Source: Pseudomonas botevensis
GTDB lineage: Bacteria; Pseudomonadota; Gammaproteobacteria; Pseudomonadales; Pseudomonadaceae
DNA: 64,000 bases
Direction: 5' to 3'
Assembly: GCF_019145475.1 (NCBI RefSeq)
Contig: NZ_JAHTKI010000004.1
Location: forward strand, 124,001 to 188,000
Shown: positions 29,401 through 40,820 of the stretch, in pieces
How the letters are laid out: each line of letters starts with the position of its first letter
How positions within the stretch are numbered: position 1 is the first letter of the stretch
Program-made: the position numbers and the translations under genes
The notes under the pieces: model-generated
The model's database searches: none
What the model saw: only the letters and a program-made list of their open reading frames with translations
What the model was told of the DNA's origin: nothing

Positions 29401-30741
29401 ATGATCCTGCGTGTTCTGTTCTCCTTTCTGCTGGGCGCGTGGCTGCCATTGATCGCCGCCGCCGGCGACTTGCCGATCGCCGACCGCGGACCGGTGCTGC
29501 GCATTCAGGGTTCCAATACCATCGGCGCGGATCTCGGTCCGGCGCTGGTCGAAGGTCTTTTTCAAGAACAAGGCCTGTTGAAAATCCATCGGGAAAACCC
29601 CGACACCGCCAACGAACAACGGGTCGTCGGCCAGACCGCCCAGGGCAAACGGGTTGTCGTGGAAATTGCCGCCCACGGCTCCAGCACCGGTTTCACCGCG
29701 CTGAAAAATGCCAGCGCCGACCTCGCCGCCGCCTCCCGCCCGATCAAGGACAGCGAACTGCAGAGCCTGCAGTCCCTCGGCGATCTGAAAAGCCCCGCTG
29801 CCGAACAAGTCATCGCCATCGACGGTCTGGCAATTATTCTCCACCCCGACAACCCCCTGACGACGCTGGACACCGAGCAACTGGCGCGAATCTTCAGCGG
29901 CGAGGCAAAAACCTGGGAAGACGTCAGCGGTCACGGTGGGACGATTCATCTTTATGCGCGGGATGACCAGTCGGGCACCTACGACACCTTCAAGGAATTG
30001 GTCCTCAGCCGCCGTGGGAAAAACCTGAACAATGCAGCGAAACGTTTCGAATCCAGCGAGCAATTGTCCGACGCGGTGAGCGCCGATCCGCAAGCCATTG
30101 GTTTCATCGGTCTGCCCTATGTGCGCCAGGCCAAGGCGGTGGCCATCGTCGACGGTCAATCCCAGGCGATGCTGCCGCTCAACAGCCTGATCGCCACCGA
30201 AGACTATCCGCTGTCCCGGCGCCTGTTCTTCTATTTGCCGCCCGACAGCCAGAACCCGTGGGCCAAGGCGCTGGTGGCGTTTGCGCAAAGCCGCCAGGGC
30301 CAGGCGATTGTCGCGGCCAACGGTTTTATCGCCCAGACCGTGCAGGCGATTGCGGTGACGCCGAATGCGCTGATGCCCGAAGGTTATCAATCCCTCAGCC
30401 GCCATGCACAGCGTCTGACCGTGAACTTCCGTTTCGAGGAAGGCAGCGCCAGCCTCGATAACAAGGCACGCCAGGATCTGGCCCGGGTGTTCGACTATAT
30501 AAAGCGCCATGACAAGACTGACCGCGCCGTGACACTGGTGGGTTTCGGCGACGCCAAGGATGACCCGGCGCGGGCCGATCTGTTGTCAAAACTGCGGGCG
30601 ATGGCGGTACGTCGAGAGTTGGTGAAAAACGGCGTGCTGCTACGCGAAGTGCGCGGGTTTGGCGCATTGATGCCGGTCGCCGCCAACAATGGCGACGAAG
30701 GCCGGATCAAGAATCGGCGGGTTGAGGTCTGGGTTTACTGA
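29401..30741 (+). CDS. Phosphate-binding-type (PstS-like) protein fused to an OmpA domain
   Basis: Exported 446-aa protein. A signal peptide (MILRVLFSFLLGAWLPLIAAAG) is followed by a PBP-like_2 phosphate-binding domain at about 30-330 (RIQGSNTIGADLGPALVEG; HGSSTGFTALKNASADLAAASRPI; DDQSGTYDTFKELVL). A C-terminal OmpA/MotB peptidoglycan-binding domain spans about 340-446 (VNFRFEEGSASLDNKAR to IKNRRVEVWVY). No pst transporter genes are adjacent. The fusion suggests a cell-wall-tethered periplasmic phosphate or phosphate-like sensor or scavenger. The ATG at 29401 starts the signal peptide; a TTG seven codons upstream is possible. Confidence 0.85.
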   Translation: MILRVLFSFLLGAWLPLIAAAGDLPIADRGPVLRIQGSNTIGADLGPALVEGLFQEQGLLKIHRENPDTANEQRVVGQTAQGKRVVVEIAAHGSSTGFTALKNASADLAAASRPIKDSELQSLQSLGDLKSPAAEQVIAIDGLAIILHPDNPLTTLDTEQLARIFSGEAKTWEDVSGHGGTIHLYARDDQSGTYDTFKELVLSRRGKNLNNAAKRFESSEQLSDAVSADPQAIGFIGLPYVRQAKAVAIVDGQSQAMLPLNSLIATEDYPLSRRLFFYLPPDSQNPWAKALVAFAQSRQGQAIVAANGFIAQTVQAIAVTPNALMPEGYQSLSRHAQRLTVNFRFEEGSASLDNKARQDLARVFDYIKRHDKTDRAVTLVGFGDAKDDPARADLLSKLRAMAVRRELVKNGVLLREVRGFGALMPVAANNGDEGRIKNRRVEVWVY

Positions 30742-30768
30742 CAGCACGGCAGTGCCTGTGCTGACGTC

Positions 30769-30820
30769 TTCGCGGGCAAGCCCGCTCCCACACAACACGG
30801 GAGCGGGCTCGCTAGCAAAG
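30769..30820. repeat. REP-type inverted repeat
   Basis: TTCGCGGGCAAGCCCGCTCCCAC and its near mirror GGGAGCGGGCTCGCTAGC lie between the PstS-OmpA gene and the convergent acyl-CoA dehydrogenase gene. This is the standard Pseudomonas REP pair and probably acts as a bidirectional transcript end. Confidence 0.75.
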
Positions 30821-30834
30821 CAGGCGACGCGGTC

Positions 30835-32064
30835 TTAATGACCGCTGCGTAACATCTCCTTCGGCACGTACTTGCCGATCTCGAACTTGCCGATCGCCGC
30901 GCGGTGGACTTCGTCCGGACCGTCGGCCAGGCGCAGGGTGCGTTGCATGGCGTACATGTAGGCCAGCGGGAAATCGTTCGAGACCCCGGCCCCGCCGTGG
31001 ATCTGGATCGCCCGGTCGATCACCCGCAGGGCGACGTTCGGCGCGACAACCTTGATCTGCGCGATCTCGCTTTTCGCCACTTTGTTGCCCACGGTGTCCA
31101 TCATGTACGCCGCTTTCAGGGTCAGCAGGCGCGCCATGTCGATTTCCATCCGCGAGTCGGCGATCTTGTCGACGTTACCGCCCAGGCGCGCCAATGGCTT
31201 GCCGAACGCGGTGCGGCTCACCGAGCGTTTGCACATCAGTTCCAGTGCCCGTTCGGCCATGCCGATCGAACGCATGCAGTGGTGAATCCGGCCAGGGCCG
31301 AGACGCCCCTGGGCGATTTCAAAGCCGCGTCCTTCACCGAGCAGAACGTTTTCGTACGGCACCCGCACGTTATCGAACAGCACCTCGGCGTGACCGTGAG
31401 GCGCGTCGTCGTAACCGAATACCGGCAGCGGACGGAGGATTTTCACGCCCGGGGTATCAACCGGCACGAGGATCATCGAGTGCTGGGCGTGGCGCGGTGC
31501 GTCCGGGTTGCTCAGGCCCATGAAGATCAGGATCTTGCAGCGTGGATCGCAGGCGCCGGAAGTCCACCACTTCTTGCCGTTGATCACCCACTCGTCGCCA
31601 TCACGCACGGCGCGGGCGGCCATGTTGGTGGCGTCGGAAGAGGCGACGTCGGGTTCGGTCATGGCGAATGCCGAGCGGATCTCGCCGCGCAGCAGCGGTT
31701 CGAGCCAGCGCTGTTTCTGTTCTTCGTTGGCGTAGCGCACCAGCACTTCCATGTTGCCAGTGTCGGGTGCCGAGCAGTTGAACGGCTCCGGCCCCAACAG
31801 CGAACGACCCATGATTTCCGCCAGCGGCGCGTATTCGAGGTTGGTCAGGCCGGCACCGAGTTCCGACTCCGGCAGGAACAGGTTCCACAACCCTTCGGCC
31901 TTGGCCTTGAGTTTGAGCTCTTCCATGATCGCGGTCGGTTGCCAGCGGTCGCCTTCGGCCACCTGGCGTTCGAACACGGCTTCGGCGGGATACACGTAGG
32001 TGTCCATGAACGCGGTCACGCGCTCACGCAGTTCTTGAACCTTGGGCGAATAAGCGAAATCCAT
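30835..32064 (-). CDS. Acyl-CoA dehydrogenase (ACAD10/11-like)
   Basis: FAD-dependent acyl-CoA dehydrogenase, 409 aa. The flavin and substrate motifs [17 protein letters not shown] and [13 protein letters not shown] are visible, and the C-terminal [15 protein letters not shown] carries Asp where short- and medium-chain enzymes have the catalytic Glu, as in the ACAD10/11 subgroup. I chose the ATG at 32064 ([12 protein letters not shown]), 8 nt after AAGG; two in-frame starts lie within 9 bp upstream. A LysR gene is divergent at 166 bp and may regulate it. The acyl chain specificity is unknown. Confidence 0.9.
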   Translation of the reverse strand: MDFAYSPKVQELRERVTAFMDTYVYPAEAVFERQVAEGDRWQPTAIMEELKLKAKAEGLWNLFLPESELGAGLTNLEYAPLAEIMGRSLLGPEPFNCSAPDTGNMEVLVRYANEEQKQRWLEPLLRGEIRSAFAMTEPDVASSDATNMAARAVRDGDEWVINGKKWWTSGACDPRCKILIFMGLSNPDAPRHAQHSMILVPVDTPGVKILRPLPVFGYDDAPHGHAEVLFDNVRVPYENVLLGEGRGFEIAQGRLGPGRIHHCMRSIGMAERALELMCKRSVSRTAFGKPLARLGGNVDKIADSRMEIDMARLLTLKAAYMMDTVGNKVAKSEIAQIKVVAPNVALRVIDRAIQIHGGAGVSNDFPLAYMYAMQRTLRLADGPDEVHRAAIGKFEIGKYVPKEMLRSGH

Positions 32065-32229
32065 GAGCATCACCTTCTGTTTTAGAGGTTGTTTAGGTCA
32101 TGCAATCGATGCTAGAACAGCGTTGATAATTTACCTAGCCTATTCTCGGCGTGTATTAACATTCATCACCGATATATGATCAGTTGATTTTCCGGGCTAC
32201 CCCCGTCCCTATAAGAAGAGAGCCGCGTA

Positions 32230-33159
32230 ATGAATCTGAGCAAGGTCGACCTTAACCTTTTCATCGTCTTCGACGCGATCTACACCGAAGCCAACCTGAC
32301 TCGCGCCGGGCAGATTGTCGGCATTACTCAACCGGCCGTATCCAACGCCCTGGCGCGCCTGCGCGAAACCTTCAACGACCCGCTCTTTGTGCGCACCGCC
32401 CAGGGCATGGTGCCGACGCCCATGGCACAGAACATCATCGGCCCGGTGCGCAACGCCCTATCGTTGCTGCGCGTGTCGGTTCAGGAAAGCCGGATTTTCA
32501 ACCCGTCGCAAGCGGTCAAGACCTATCGCATCAGCATGACCGACCTGACCGAGGCGGTGATCCTGCCGCCGCTGTTCCAGCGCCTGCGGCGTCTGGCGCC
32601 GACGGTGATCATCGAGAGTTTCCTGTCCAAGCGCCGGGAAACCACCAAGGAGCTGGCCGCCGGGCGTCTCGACTTTGCCGTGGATGCACCGCTCAACACC
32701 GATCCGCAAGTGCGCCACGTCAAGCTAATGGAAGACCGCTATGTCTGTGCGATGCGCAAGGGCCATCCGCTGGCGGGCAAGGAAAAACTCACCCTCGACG
32801 ACTATCTGTCACTCACCCATATCCACATTTCCAGCCGTCGCAATGGCCTGGGCCATGTCGATCTGGCGTTGGGTAAAATGGGTATCCAGCGCAAGATCGC
32901 CCTGCGCTCCCAGCACTACCTGATGGCCTCCCAGGTGTTGCAGCAGACCGACATGGTCATGACCGTACCGGAGCGTTTCGCCCGTCGCCACGAACTGCAT
33001 GCGTTCAACCTGCCGGTGAACGATGTGCCGCCGGTCGAGACGCATCTTTACTGGCACGAAAGCACTGACCAGGACCCGGCCAACCGCTGGATGCGCGAGC
33101 AGATGATCGAGTTGTGCCAGCAGGTCACGGCGCATGAGAAGAAGCTCGACAAGGTGTAG
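32230..33159 (+). CDS. LysR-family regulator
   Basis: LysR-type regulator, 309 aa. The N-terminal HTH (LTRAGQIVGITQPAVSNALARLR) with the NodD-like continuation NDPLFVRTAQGMVPTPMA is clear, and a co-inducer domain follows from about residue 90. AGAAGAGAG precedes the ATG. It is divergent from the acyl-CoA dehydrogenase gene, the usual layout for a LysR regulator and its target. The ligand is unknown. Confidence 0.92.
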   Translation: MNLSKVDLNLFIVFDAIYTEANLTRAGQIVGITQPAVSNALARLRETFNDPLFVRTAQGMVPTPMAQNIIGPVRNALSLLRVSVQESRIFNPSQAVKTYRISMTDLTEAVILPPLFQRLRRLAPTVIIESFLSKRRETTKELAAGRLDFAVDAPLNTDPQVRHVKLMEDRYVCAMRKGHPLAGKEKLTLDDYLSLTHIHISSRRNGLGHVDLALGKMGIQRKIALRSQHYLMASQVLQQTDMVMTVPERFARRHELHAFNLPVNDVPPVETHLYWHESTDQDPANRWMREQMIELCQQVTAHEKKLDKV

Positions 33160-33189
33160 GACTTTGCGCCGCGTTATCGTTGTTCGTGA

Positions 33190-33240
33190 GCAAGCCCACT
33201 CCCACAACAGCAACTGCGCTCGCTGTGGGAGCGGGCTTGC
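33190..33240. repeat. REP-type inverted repeat
   Basis: The 17-bp arms GCAAGCCCACTCCCACA (33190-33206) and TGTGGGAGCGGGCTTGC (33224-33240) match with one mismatch. The element lies between the LysR gene and the liuR promoter and probably terminates the LysR transcript. Confidence 0.8.
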
Positions 33241-33279
33241 CCGCGAAGAGCCCGTGAATTCGATGAAAAACCCCACCCC

Positions 33280-33309
33280 TTGACGTAAACGTCAACCTGC
33301 CATTAGCTT
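33280..33309 (+). promoter_or_regulatory. liuR promoter with LiuR-type palindrome
   Basis: The perfect 16-bp palindrome TTGACGTAAACGTCAA (33280-33295) includes the -35 TTGACG. A -10-like TAGCTT lies at 33304-33309, giving a spacer of 18 bp, longer than usual as in MerR-type promoters. It is 30 bp ahead of the liuR ATG, so liuR is probably autoregulated. Confidence 0.75.
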
Positions 33310-33338
33310 AGCGCCATGACCCTTTTCCGAGCGCTTCC

Positions 33339-33740
33339 ATGAGCAGCCAGACCTACAGCATTTCCGACCTCGCCCGCGAGCTGGACATCACCACCCGTGC
33401 GATCCGCTTTTATGAAGAACAAGGCCTGCTCAGTCCCGAGCGCCGGGGCCAGGAGCGCATCTATTCGCCGCGCGACAAGGTCAGCCTGAAGCTGATTCTG
33501 CGGGGCAAGCGCATCGGTTTTTCCCTGGCCGAGTGCCGCGAGCTGATCGAACTCTATGACCCCTCCAGCGGTAACACCAAACAACTCAACAGCATGCTGG
33601 CGAAAATCGCCGAGCGTCGGGCGCAGCTGGAGCAGCAACTGCTGGACATCGAACAGATGAAACTGGAACTCGACACCGCCGAGGAGCGCTGCGTGCAGGC
33701 GCTGGAGCAAACGCTCAAGAGTCAGCAGGCGGTTCAGTAA
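33339..33740 (+). CDS. liuR: MerR-family regulator of the liu regulon
   Basis: MerR-type regulator, 133 aa. The N-terminal winged HTH reads TYSISDLARELDITTRAIRFYEEQGLL, then a long dimerisation coiled coil (about 80-120). Only two cysteines are present and they are not in a metal-sensor arrangement, which fits an organic-ligand regulator. LiuR is known from comparative genomics of proteobacteria as the regulator of leucine/isovalerate degradation. liuE follows after 62 bp, and near-identical palindromes precede this gene and liuA. Confidence 0.92.
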   Translation: MSSQTYSISDLARELDITTRAIRFYEEQGLLSPERRGQERIYSPRDKVSLKLILRGKRIGFSLAECRELIELYDPSSGNTKQLNSMLAKIAERRAQLEQQLLDIEQMKLELDTAEERCVQALEQTLKSQQAVQ

Positions 33741-33802
33741 ACCTCCCGAATGCCCCTGTGGAACGCTTCCCGGACGTCTAACAATCACAGCAGGTCAACG
33801 CC

Positions 33803-34702
33803 ATGTCCCTCCCCTCCCAAGTACGCCTGATCGAAGTCGGCCCACGTGACGGCCTGCAAAACGAAGCCCAACCCATCAGCGTCGCCGACAAGGTGCAACT
33901 GGTCGACGCGCTGAGCGCCGCCGGTCTGGGCTATATAGAAGTCGGCAGTTTCGTTTCGCCCAAGTGGGTGCCACAGATGGCCGGTTCCGCCGAAGTGTTT
34001 GCGCAGATCCAGCGCAAGCCCGGCGTGACCTATGGCGCCCTGGCGCCCAACCTGCGCGGTTTCGAAGATGCGCTAGCAGCCGGGGTCAAGGAAGTCGCGG
34101 TGTTCGCCGCCGCCTCCGAAGCCTTCTCGCAGCGCAACATCAACTGCTCGATCAGCGAAAGCCTCGCGCGTTTCGCACCGATCATGGACGCCGCGAAACA
34201 ACACGGCGTTACCGTGCGCGGTTATGTGTCCTGTGTGCTCGGCTGCCCTTATGAAGGCACGGTGGCGCCGGAACAGGTGGCCATGGTCGCCCGCGAGCTG
34301 TACGCGATGGGCTGCTACGAAGTCTCCCTCGGCGACACCATCGGCACCGGCACCGCAGGCGCGACCCGGCGGCTGTTCGAAGTGGTTTCGGCGCACGTGC
34401 CACGGGAAAAACTTGCCGGGCATTTCCACGACACCTACGGCCAGGCCATGGCCAACATCTATGCCGGCCTGCTGGAAGGCATCGCGGTGTTCGACAGCTC
34501 TATCGCGGGCCTCGGCGGCTGCCCATACGCTAAAGGCGCCAGCGGTAACGTCGCGACCGAAGACGTGGTTTACCTGCTCAACGGCCTCGGCATCGAGACC
34601 GGGATCGACCTGGACGCCTTGATTGCTGCGGGCCAGCAGATCAGCGCGGTGCTTGGCCGCCCGAGCGGTTCGCGCGTGGCGAAGGCGCGTAGCGCACAGT
34701 GA
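33803..34702 (+). CDS. liuE: Hydroxymethylglutaryl-CoA lyase
   Basis: Cleaves 3-hydroxy-3-methylglutaryl-CoA to acetoacetate and acetyl-CoA, the last step of the leucine pathway (also called mvaB). The product is 299 aa, of the short bacterial type. Conserved features are IEVGPRDGLQNE (metal ligand Asp and catalytic Arg), GHFHDTYGQ (metal histidines) and GLGGCPYAKGASGNVATED with the catalytic Cys. It is separated from the other structural genes liuABCD by the sRNA and an acyl-CoA ligase gene. Confidence 0.96.
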   Translation: MSLPSQVRLIEVGPRDGLQNEAQPISVADKVQLVDALSAAGLGYIEVGSFVSPKWVPQMAGSAEVFAQIQRKPGVTYGALAPNLRGFEDALAAGVKEVAVFAAASEAFSQRNINCSISESLARFAPIMDAAKQHGVTVRGYVSCVLGCPYEGTVAPEQVAMVARELYAMGCYEVSLGDTIGTGTAGATRRLFEVVSAHVPREKLAGHFHDTYGQAMANIYAGLLEGIAVFDSSIAGLGGCPYAKGASGNVATEDVVYLLNGLGIETGIDLDALIAAGQQISAVLGRPSGSRVAKARSAQ

Positions 34703-34711
34703 GGGGGAACG

Positions 34712-34754
34712 GTGTTACCGCGGCGAGCGAAACGTGGGCAAAAGCGAGTAACAC
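34712..34754 (+). promoter_or_regulatory. Candidate CbrB enhancer site upstream of the sRNA
   Basis: The arms GTGTTAC (34712-34718) and GTAACAC (34748-34754) face each other across 29 bp. They lie about 85-120 bp upstream of the sigma54 -24/-12 element, the usual distance for an enhancer-binding protein. CrcZ and CrcY genes are activated by CbrB; TGTTAC-type sites are what I recall for that regulator, so the assignment to CbrB is inference. Confidence 0.55.
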
Positions 34755-34802
34755 GGAAACAAATTGTCTGGCTTTAGCCAACAGCCAAATCCTACAAATT
34801 TT

Positions 34803-34815
34803 TAAGTTGTTGATT
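34803..34815 (-). promoter_or_regulatory. Candidate IHF site
   Basis: On the minus strand AATCAACAACTTA matches the IHF consensus WATCAANNNNTTR at every defined position. It lies between the enhancer candidate and the sigma54 promoter, where IHF bending would bring the activator to the polymerase. Confidence 0.5.
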
Positions 34816-34833
34816 TATAAGGAAATTTAAACG

Positions 34834-34850
34834 TTGGCACGGCTTCTGCT
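34834..34850 (+). promoter_or_regulatory. Sigma54 promoter of the CrcY-like sRNA
   Basis: TTGGCACGGCTTCTGCT contains GG at 34836-34837 and GC at 34848-34849, separated by exactly 10 bp, which is the sigma54 -24/-12 signature. The start of transcription is expected near 34861. Confidence 0.85.
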
Positions 34851-34860
34851 ATCTCTATGG

Positions 34861-35233
34861 CATAACAAGAATAAAAAGCAGCAAACCAATAAAAATAAGA
34901 CGAAACGACTCTGACATAACAAGAACAACACGGCAGAGACGCAGCTAACAGATTTTTTTGGAGAAGGTGTGCTTTTCAGGGTGCTCCCAGGAGTGACCCG
35001 CAACCGGGCAGAGAACAATAAAACTACCTTCAGGTAGCTCCCGAATCGGTTGGATCGCTTGGCGAGAAAGCAGATCAGCGCTCAAAAAAATACGTTTGCT
35101 CTTGATCCCGGATGGGGATCGCCAAAAACAGCGGTAAAGGGCCACGGTTGCCAAAAACAACAACAGACCGACCCTCAATAATAAAAAAAGAGCACGCGAC
35201 GACAAAATTAAAGGGGAGCTTCGGCTCCCCTTT
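34861..35233 (+). ncRNA. crcY: CrcY/CrcX-type small RNA (Hfq-Crc antagonist)
   Basis: Predicted RNA of about 373 nt between the sigma54 promoter and a strong terminator. CrcZ/CrcY/CrcX RNAs sequester Hfq (with Crc) through A-rich CA motifs and so relieve catabolite repression. Here at least six such tracts are seen: AACAAGAATAA (34864), AATAAAAATAA (34888), AACAAGAACAACA (34918), AACAATAAAA (35014), AAAAACAACAACA (35153) and AATAATAAAAA (35178). Length, promoter type, terminator and the position after liuE (mvaB), as I recall for CrcY of P. putida, agree. Whether the local name is CrcY or CrcX needs synteny. No credible protein lies in this 610-bp gap. Confidence 0.85.
35210..35233 (+). terminator. 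Intrinsic terminator of the sRNA
   Basis: A 10-bp perfect stem, AAAGGGGAGC against GCTCCCCTTT, closes on the tetraloop TTCG. The arms end in A and T runs so that a U tract follows the stem. Confidence 0.9.
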
Positions 35234-35312
35234 GTGCTGTCTGCGATTTGTGTTTCACACCCGATCCATTTGGGGAGCGAGCGAGCCCGCCCCCACAAAT
35301 TCGCTCCCACCG

Positions 35313-37010
<1,698 letters not shown>

Positions 37011-37096
37011 GACGACCCCTATTGTCTTTATTAGTGGGTGTTGGACCGGAGCAATGACAGCTCCGACCTTCAGAACTGGCTCTACTCTCGCTCAAG

Positions 37097-37155
37097 TTGA
37101 CGTTAACGTAAAGGGTGATTGACAGCCATTCGTCACAGGCTTACGTTAACGTAAA
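37097..37155. promoter_or_regulatory. Two LiuR-type palindromes between the acyl-CoA ligase gene and liuA
   Basis: Site A is TTGACGTTAACGTAAA (37097-37112) and site B is CTTACGTTAACGTAAA (37140-37155). Both match the autoregulatory site at liuR (TTGACGTAAACGTCAA). A consensus -35 TTGACA lies at 37119-37124 with site B overlapping the -10 position for liuA (TACGTT at 37142 after 17 bp). Site A could serve the divergent ligase gene. Confidence 0.75.
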
Positions 37156-37210
37156 GGTGAGAGCCAAATCCCCGCCCTCCCCACCCTACAAAAAAGCCAA
37201 AAGGTGTCCC

Positions 37211-38374
37211 ATGAGCTACCCATCCCTGAACTTTGCCCTCGGTGAAACCATCGACATGCTGCGCGATCAGGTTCAGGCCTTTGTCGCCGACCAGATCGCC
37301 CCGCGCGCTGAACAGATCGACCGCGACAACCTGTTCCCCGCCGATCTGTGGCGCAAATTCGGTGACATGGGCCTGCTCGGGATCACCGTTCCGGAAGAGT
37401 ACGGTGGCGCCGGTCTGGGTTACCTGGCACACGTGGTCGCGATGGAAGAAATCAGCCGAGGTTCGGCCTCGGTGGCGTTGTCCTACGGCGCCCACTCCAA
37501 CCTCTGCGTCAACCAGATCAACCGTAACGGCAACCACGAACAGAAATCCAAGTACCTGCCAAAACTGATCAGCGGCGAGCATGTCGGCGCCCTGGCCATG
37601 AGCGAGCCGAACGCCGGTTCCGACGTGGTGTCGATGAAACTGCGCGCGGAAAAACGCGGCGACCGCTACGTGCTCAACGGCAGCAAGACCTGGATCACCA
37701 ACGGCCCGGACGCCAGCACCTACGTGATCTACGCCAAGACCGACCTGGAAAAAGGCCCGCACGGCATCACCGCCTTCATCGTCGAACGTGACTGGAAAGG
37801 CTTCAGCCGCAGCAACAAATTCGACAAGCTCGGCATGCGCGGCTCCAATACCTGCGAGCTGTTCTTCGATGACGTCGAAGTGCCGGAAGAAAACATTCTC
37901 GGCGTGCTCAATGGCGGCGTGAAAGTCCTGATGAGCGGCCTCGACTACGAACGCGTCGTGCTGTCCGGCGGCCCGACCGGGATCATGCAGGCATGCATGG
38001 ACGTGATCGTGCCGTACATCCACGACCGCAAGCAGTTCGGCCAGAGCATCGGTGAGTTCCAGCTGATCCAGGGCAAGGTCGCCGACATGTACACCCAGCT
38101 CAACGCCAGCCGCGCCTACCTGTACGCGGTGGCCCAGGCTTGCGAGCGCAACGAAACCACACGCAAGGACGCCGCCGGGGTGATCCTCTACACCGCCGAA
38201 CGCGCCACGCAAATGGCCCTGGATGCAATCCAGATCCTGGGTGGCAACGGCTACATCAACGAATTCCCCACCGGTCGCCTGCTGCGTGACGCCAAGCTGT
38301 ACGAAATCGGTGCCGGCACCAGTGAGATCCGTCGCATGCTGATCGGTCGCGAACTGTTCAACGAAACCCGCTAA
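37211..38374 (+). CDS. liuA: Isovaleryl-CoA dehydrogenase
   Basis: Oxidises isovaleryl-CoA to 3-methylcrotonyl-CoA, passing electrons to ETF. The product is 387 aa. Signatures are [23 protein letters not shown], and [20 protein letters not shown], which holds the Glu that acts as base in this subfamily; the usual C-terminal Glu is replaced ([10 protein letters not shown]), as in known isovaleryl-CoA dehydrogenases. I chose the ATG at 37211 ([12 protein letters not shown]) after AAAAGGTG. First gene of liuABCD, with 12 bp to liuB. Confidence 0.96.
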   Translation: MSYPSLNFALGETIDMLRDQVQAFVADQIAPRAEQIDRDNLFPADLWRKFGDMGLLGITVPEEYGGAGLGYLAHVVAMEEISRGSASVALSYGAHSNLCVNQINRNGNHEQKSKYLPKLISGEHVGALAMSEPNAGSDVVSMKLRAEKRGDRYVLNGSKTWITNGPDASTYVIYAKTDLEKGPHGITAFIVERDWKGFSRSNKFDKLGMRGSNTCELFFDDVEVPEENILGVLNGGVKVLMSGLDYERVVLSGGPTGIMQACMDVIVPYIHDRKQFGQSIGEFQLIQGKVADMYTQLNASRAYLYAVAQACERNETTRKDAAGVILYTAERATQMALDAIQILGGNGYINEFPTGRLLRDAKLYEIGAGTSEIRRMLIGRELFNETR

Positions 38375-38386
38375 ACGGAGCTGTCC

Positions 38387-39994
<1,608 letters not shown>

Positions 39995-40007
39995 TCGGGA
40001 GAATCTC

Positions 40008-40820
40008 ATGAGCGACTTCAACACCCTCGAACTGCAGAGCGATCCACGGGGTTTCGCCACCCTTTGGCTCAGCCGCGAAGAAAAGAACAACGCATTCAAC
40101 GCCGAGATGATCCGCGAACTGATCCTCGCCCTGGATAAAGTCGCCAGCGACGCCAGCCTGCGTTTTCTGCTGGTGCGCGGGCGCGGCAAGCACTTCAGTG
40201 CCGGCGCGGACCTGGCGTGGATGCAGCAATCGGCCGAACTTGATTACCACACCAACCTCGACGACGCCCGGGAACTGGCGGAATTGATGTACAACCTCGC
40301 CAAACTGAAAATCCCGACCCTGGCCGTGGTGCAAGGCGCGGCGTTTGGTGGCGCACTGGGCTTGATCAGTTGCTGCGACATGGCGATTGGCGCCGATGAC
40401 GCGCAGTTCTGCCTGTCCGAAGTGCGCATCGGTCTGGCACCGGCGGTGATCAGTCCGTTCGTGGTACAAGCCATCGGCGAACGCGCCGCCCGCCGTTACG
40501 CCCTGACCGCCGAGCGTTTCGGCGGACAACGGGCACAGGACATCGGTCTGCTGTCCGAGAGCTATCCGGCCATCGAACTGGAACAGAAAGTCGAACAGTG
40601 GATCGACAACCTGCTGCTCAACAGCCCCGCCGCCATGCGGGCCAGCAAGGATTTGCTGCGCGAAGTCGGCAACGGTGCGCTGACCCCGGCGCTGCGCCGC
40701 TACACCGAAAACGCCATCGCGCGGATCCGCGTCAGTCCCGAAGGTCAGGAAGGTCTGCGCGCCTTTCTGCAAAAACGCCCGCCGAACTGGCAAGCCACAA
40801 CCACCAAGGAGTCGCGTTGA
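40008..40820 (+). CDS. liuC: Methylglutaconyl-CoA hydratase
   Basis: Hydrates 3-methylglutaconyl-CoA to HMG-CoA. The product is 270 aa, crotonase family. Oxyanion-hole residues appear in FSAGADLAWM and VQGAAFGGALGLISCCDM, and the catalytic Glu lies in CLSEVRIGLAP. It lies 13 bp after liuB; the last base of its TGA is the A of the liuD ATG (TGATG), so the two genes are coupled. Confidence 0.94.
   Translation: MSDFNTLELQSDPRGFATLWLSREEKNNAFNAEMIRELILALDKVASDASLRFLLVRGRGKHFSAGADLAWMQQSAELDYHTNLDDARELAELMYNLAKLKIPTLAVVQGAAFGGALGLISCCDMAIGADDAQFCLSEVRIGLAPAVISPFVVQAIGERAARRYALTAERFGGQRAQDIGLLSESYPAIELEQKVEQWIDNLLLNSPAAMRASKDLLREVGNGALTPALRRYTENAIARIRVSPEGQEGLRAFLQKRPPNWQATTTKESR

Noticed and set aside
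30769..33240. REP palindromes considered as CRISPR repeats
   Set aside because: They are single inverted pairs at separate gene ends with no regular spacers and no cas genes.
34827..35310. Two short minus-strand open frames over the sRNA region
   Set aside because: They read through the terminator and CA tracts, have no ribosome sites and encode hydrophobic or basic nonsense; the region is better explained as ncRNA.
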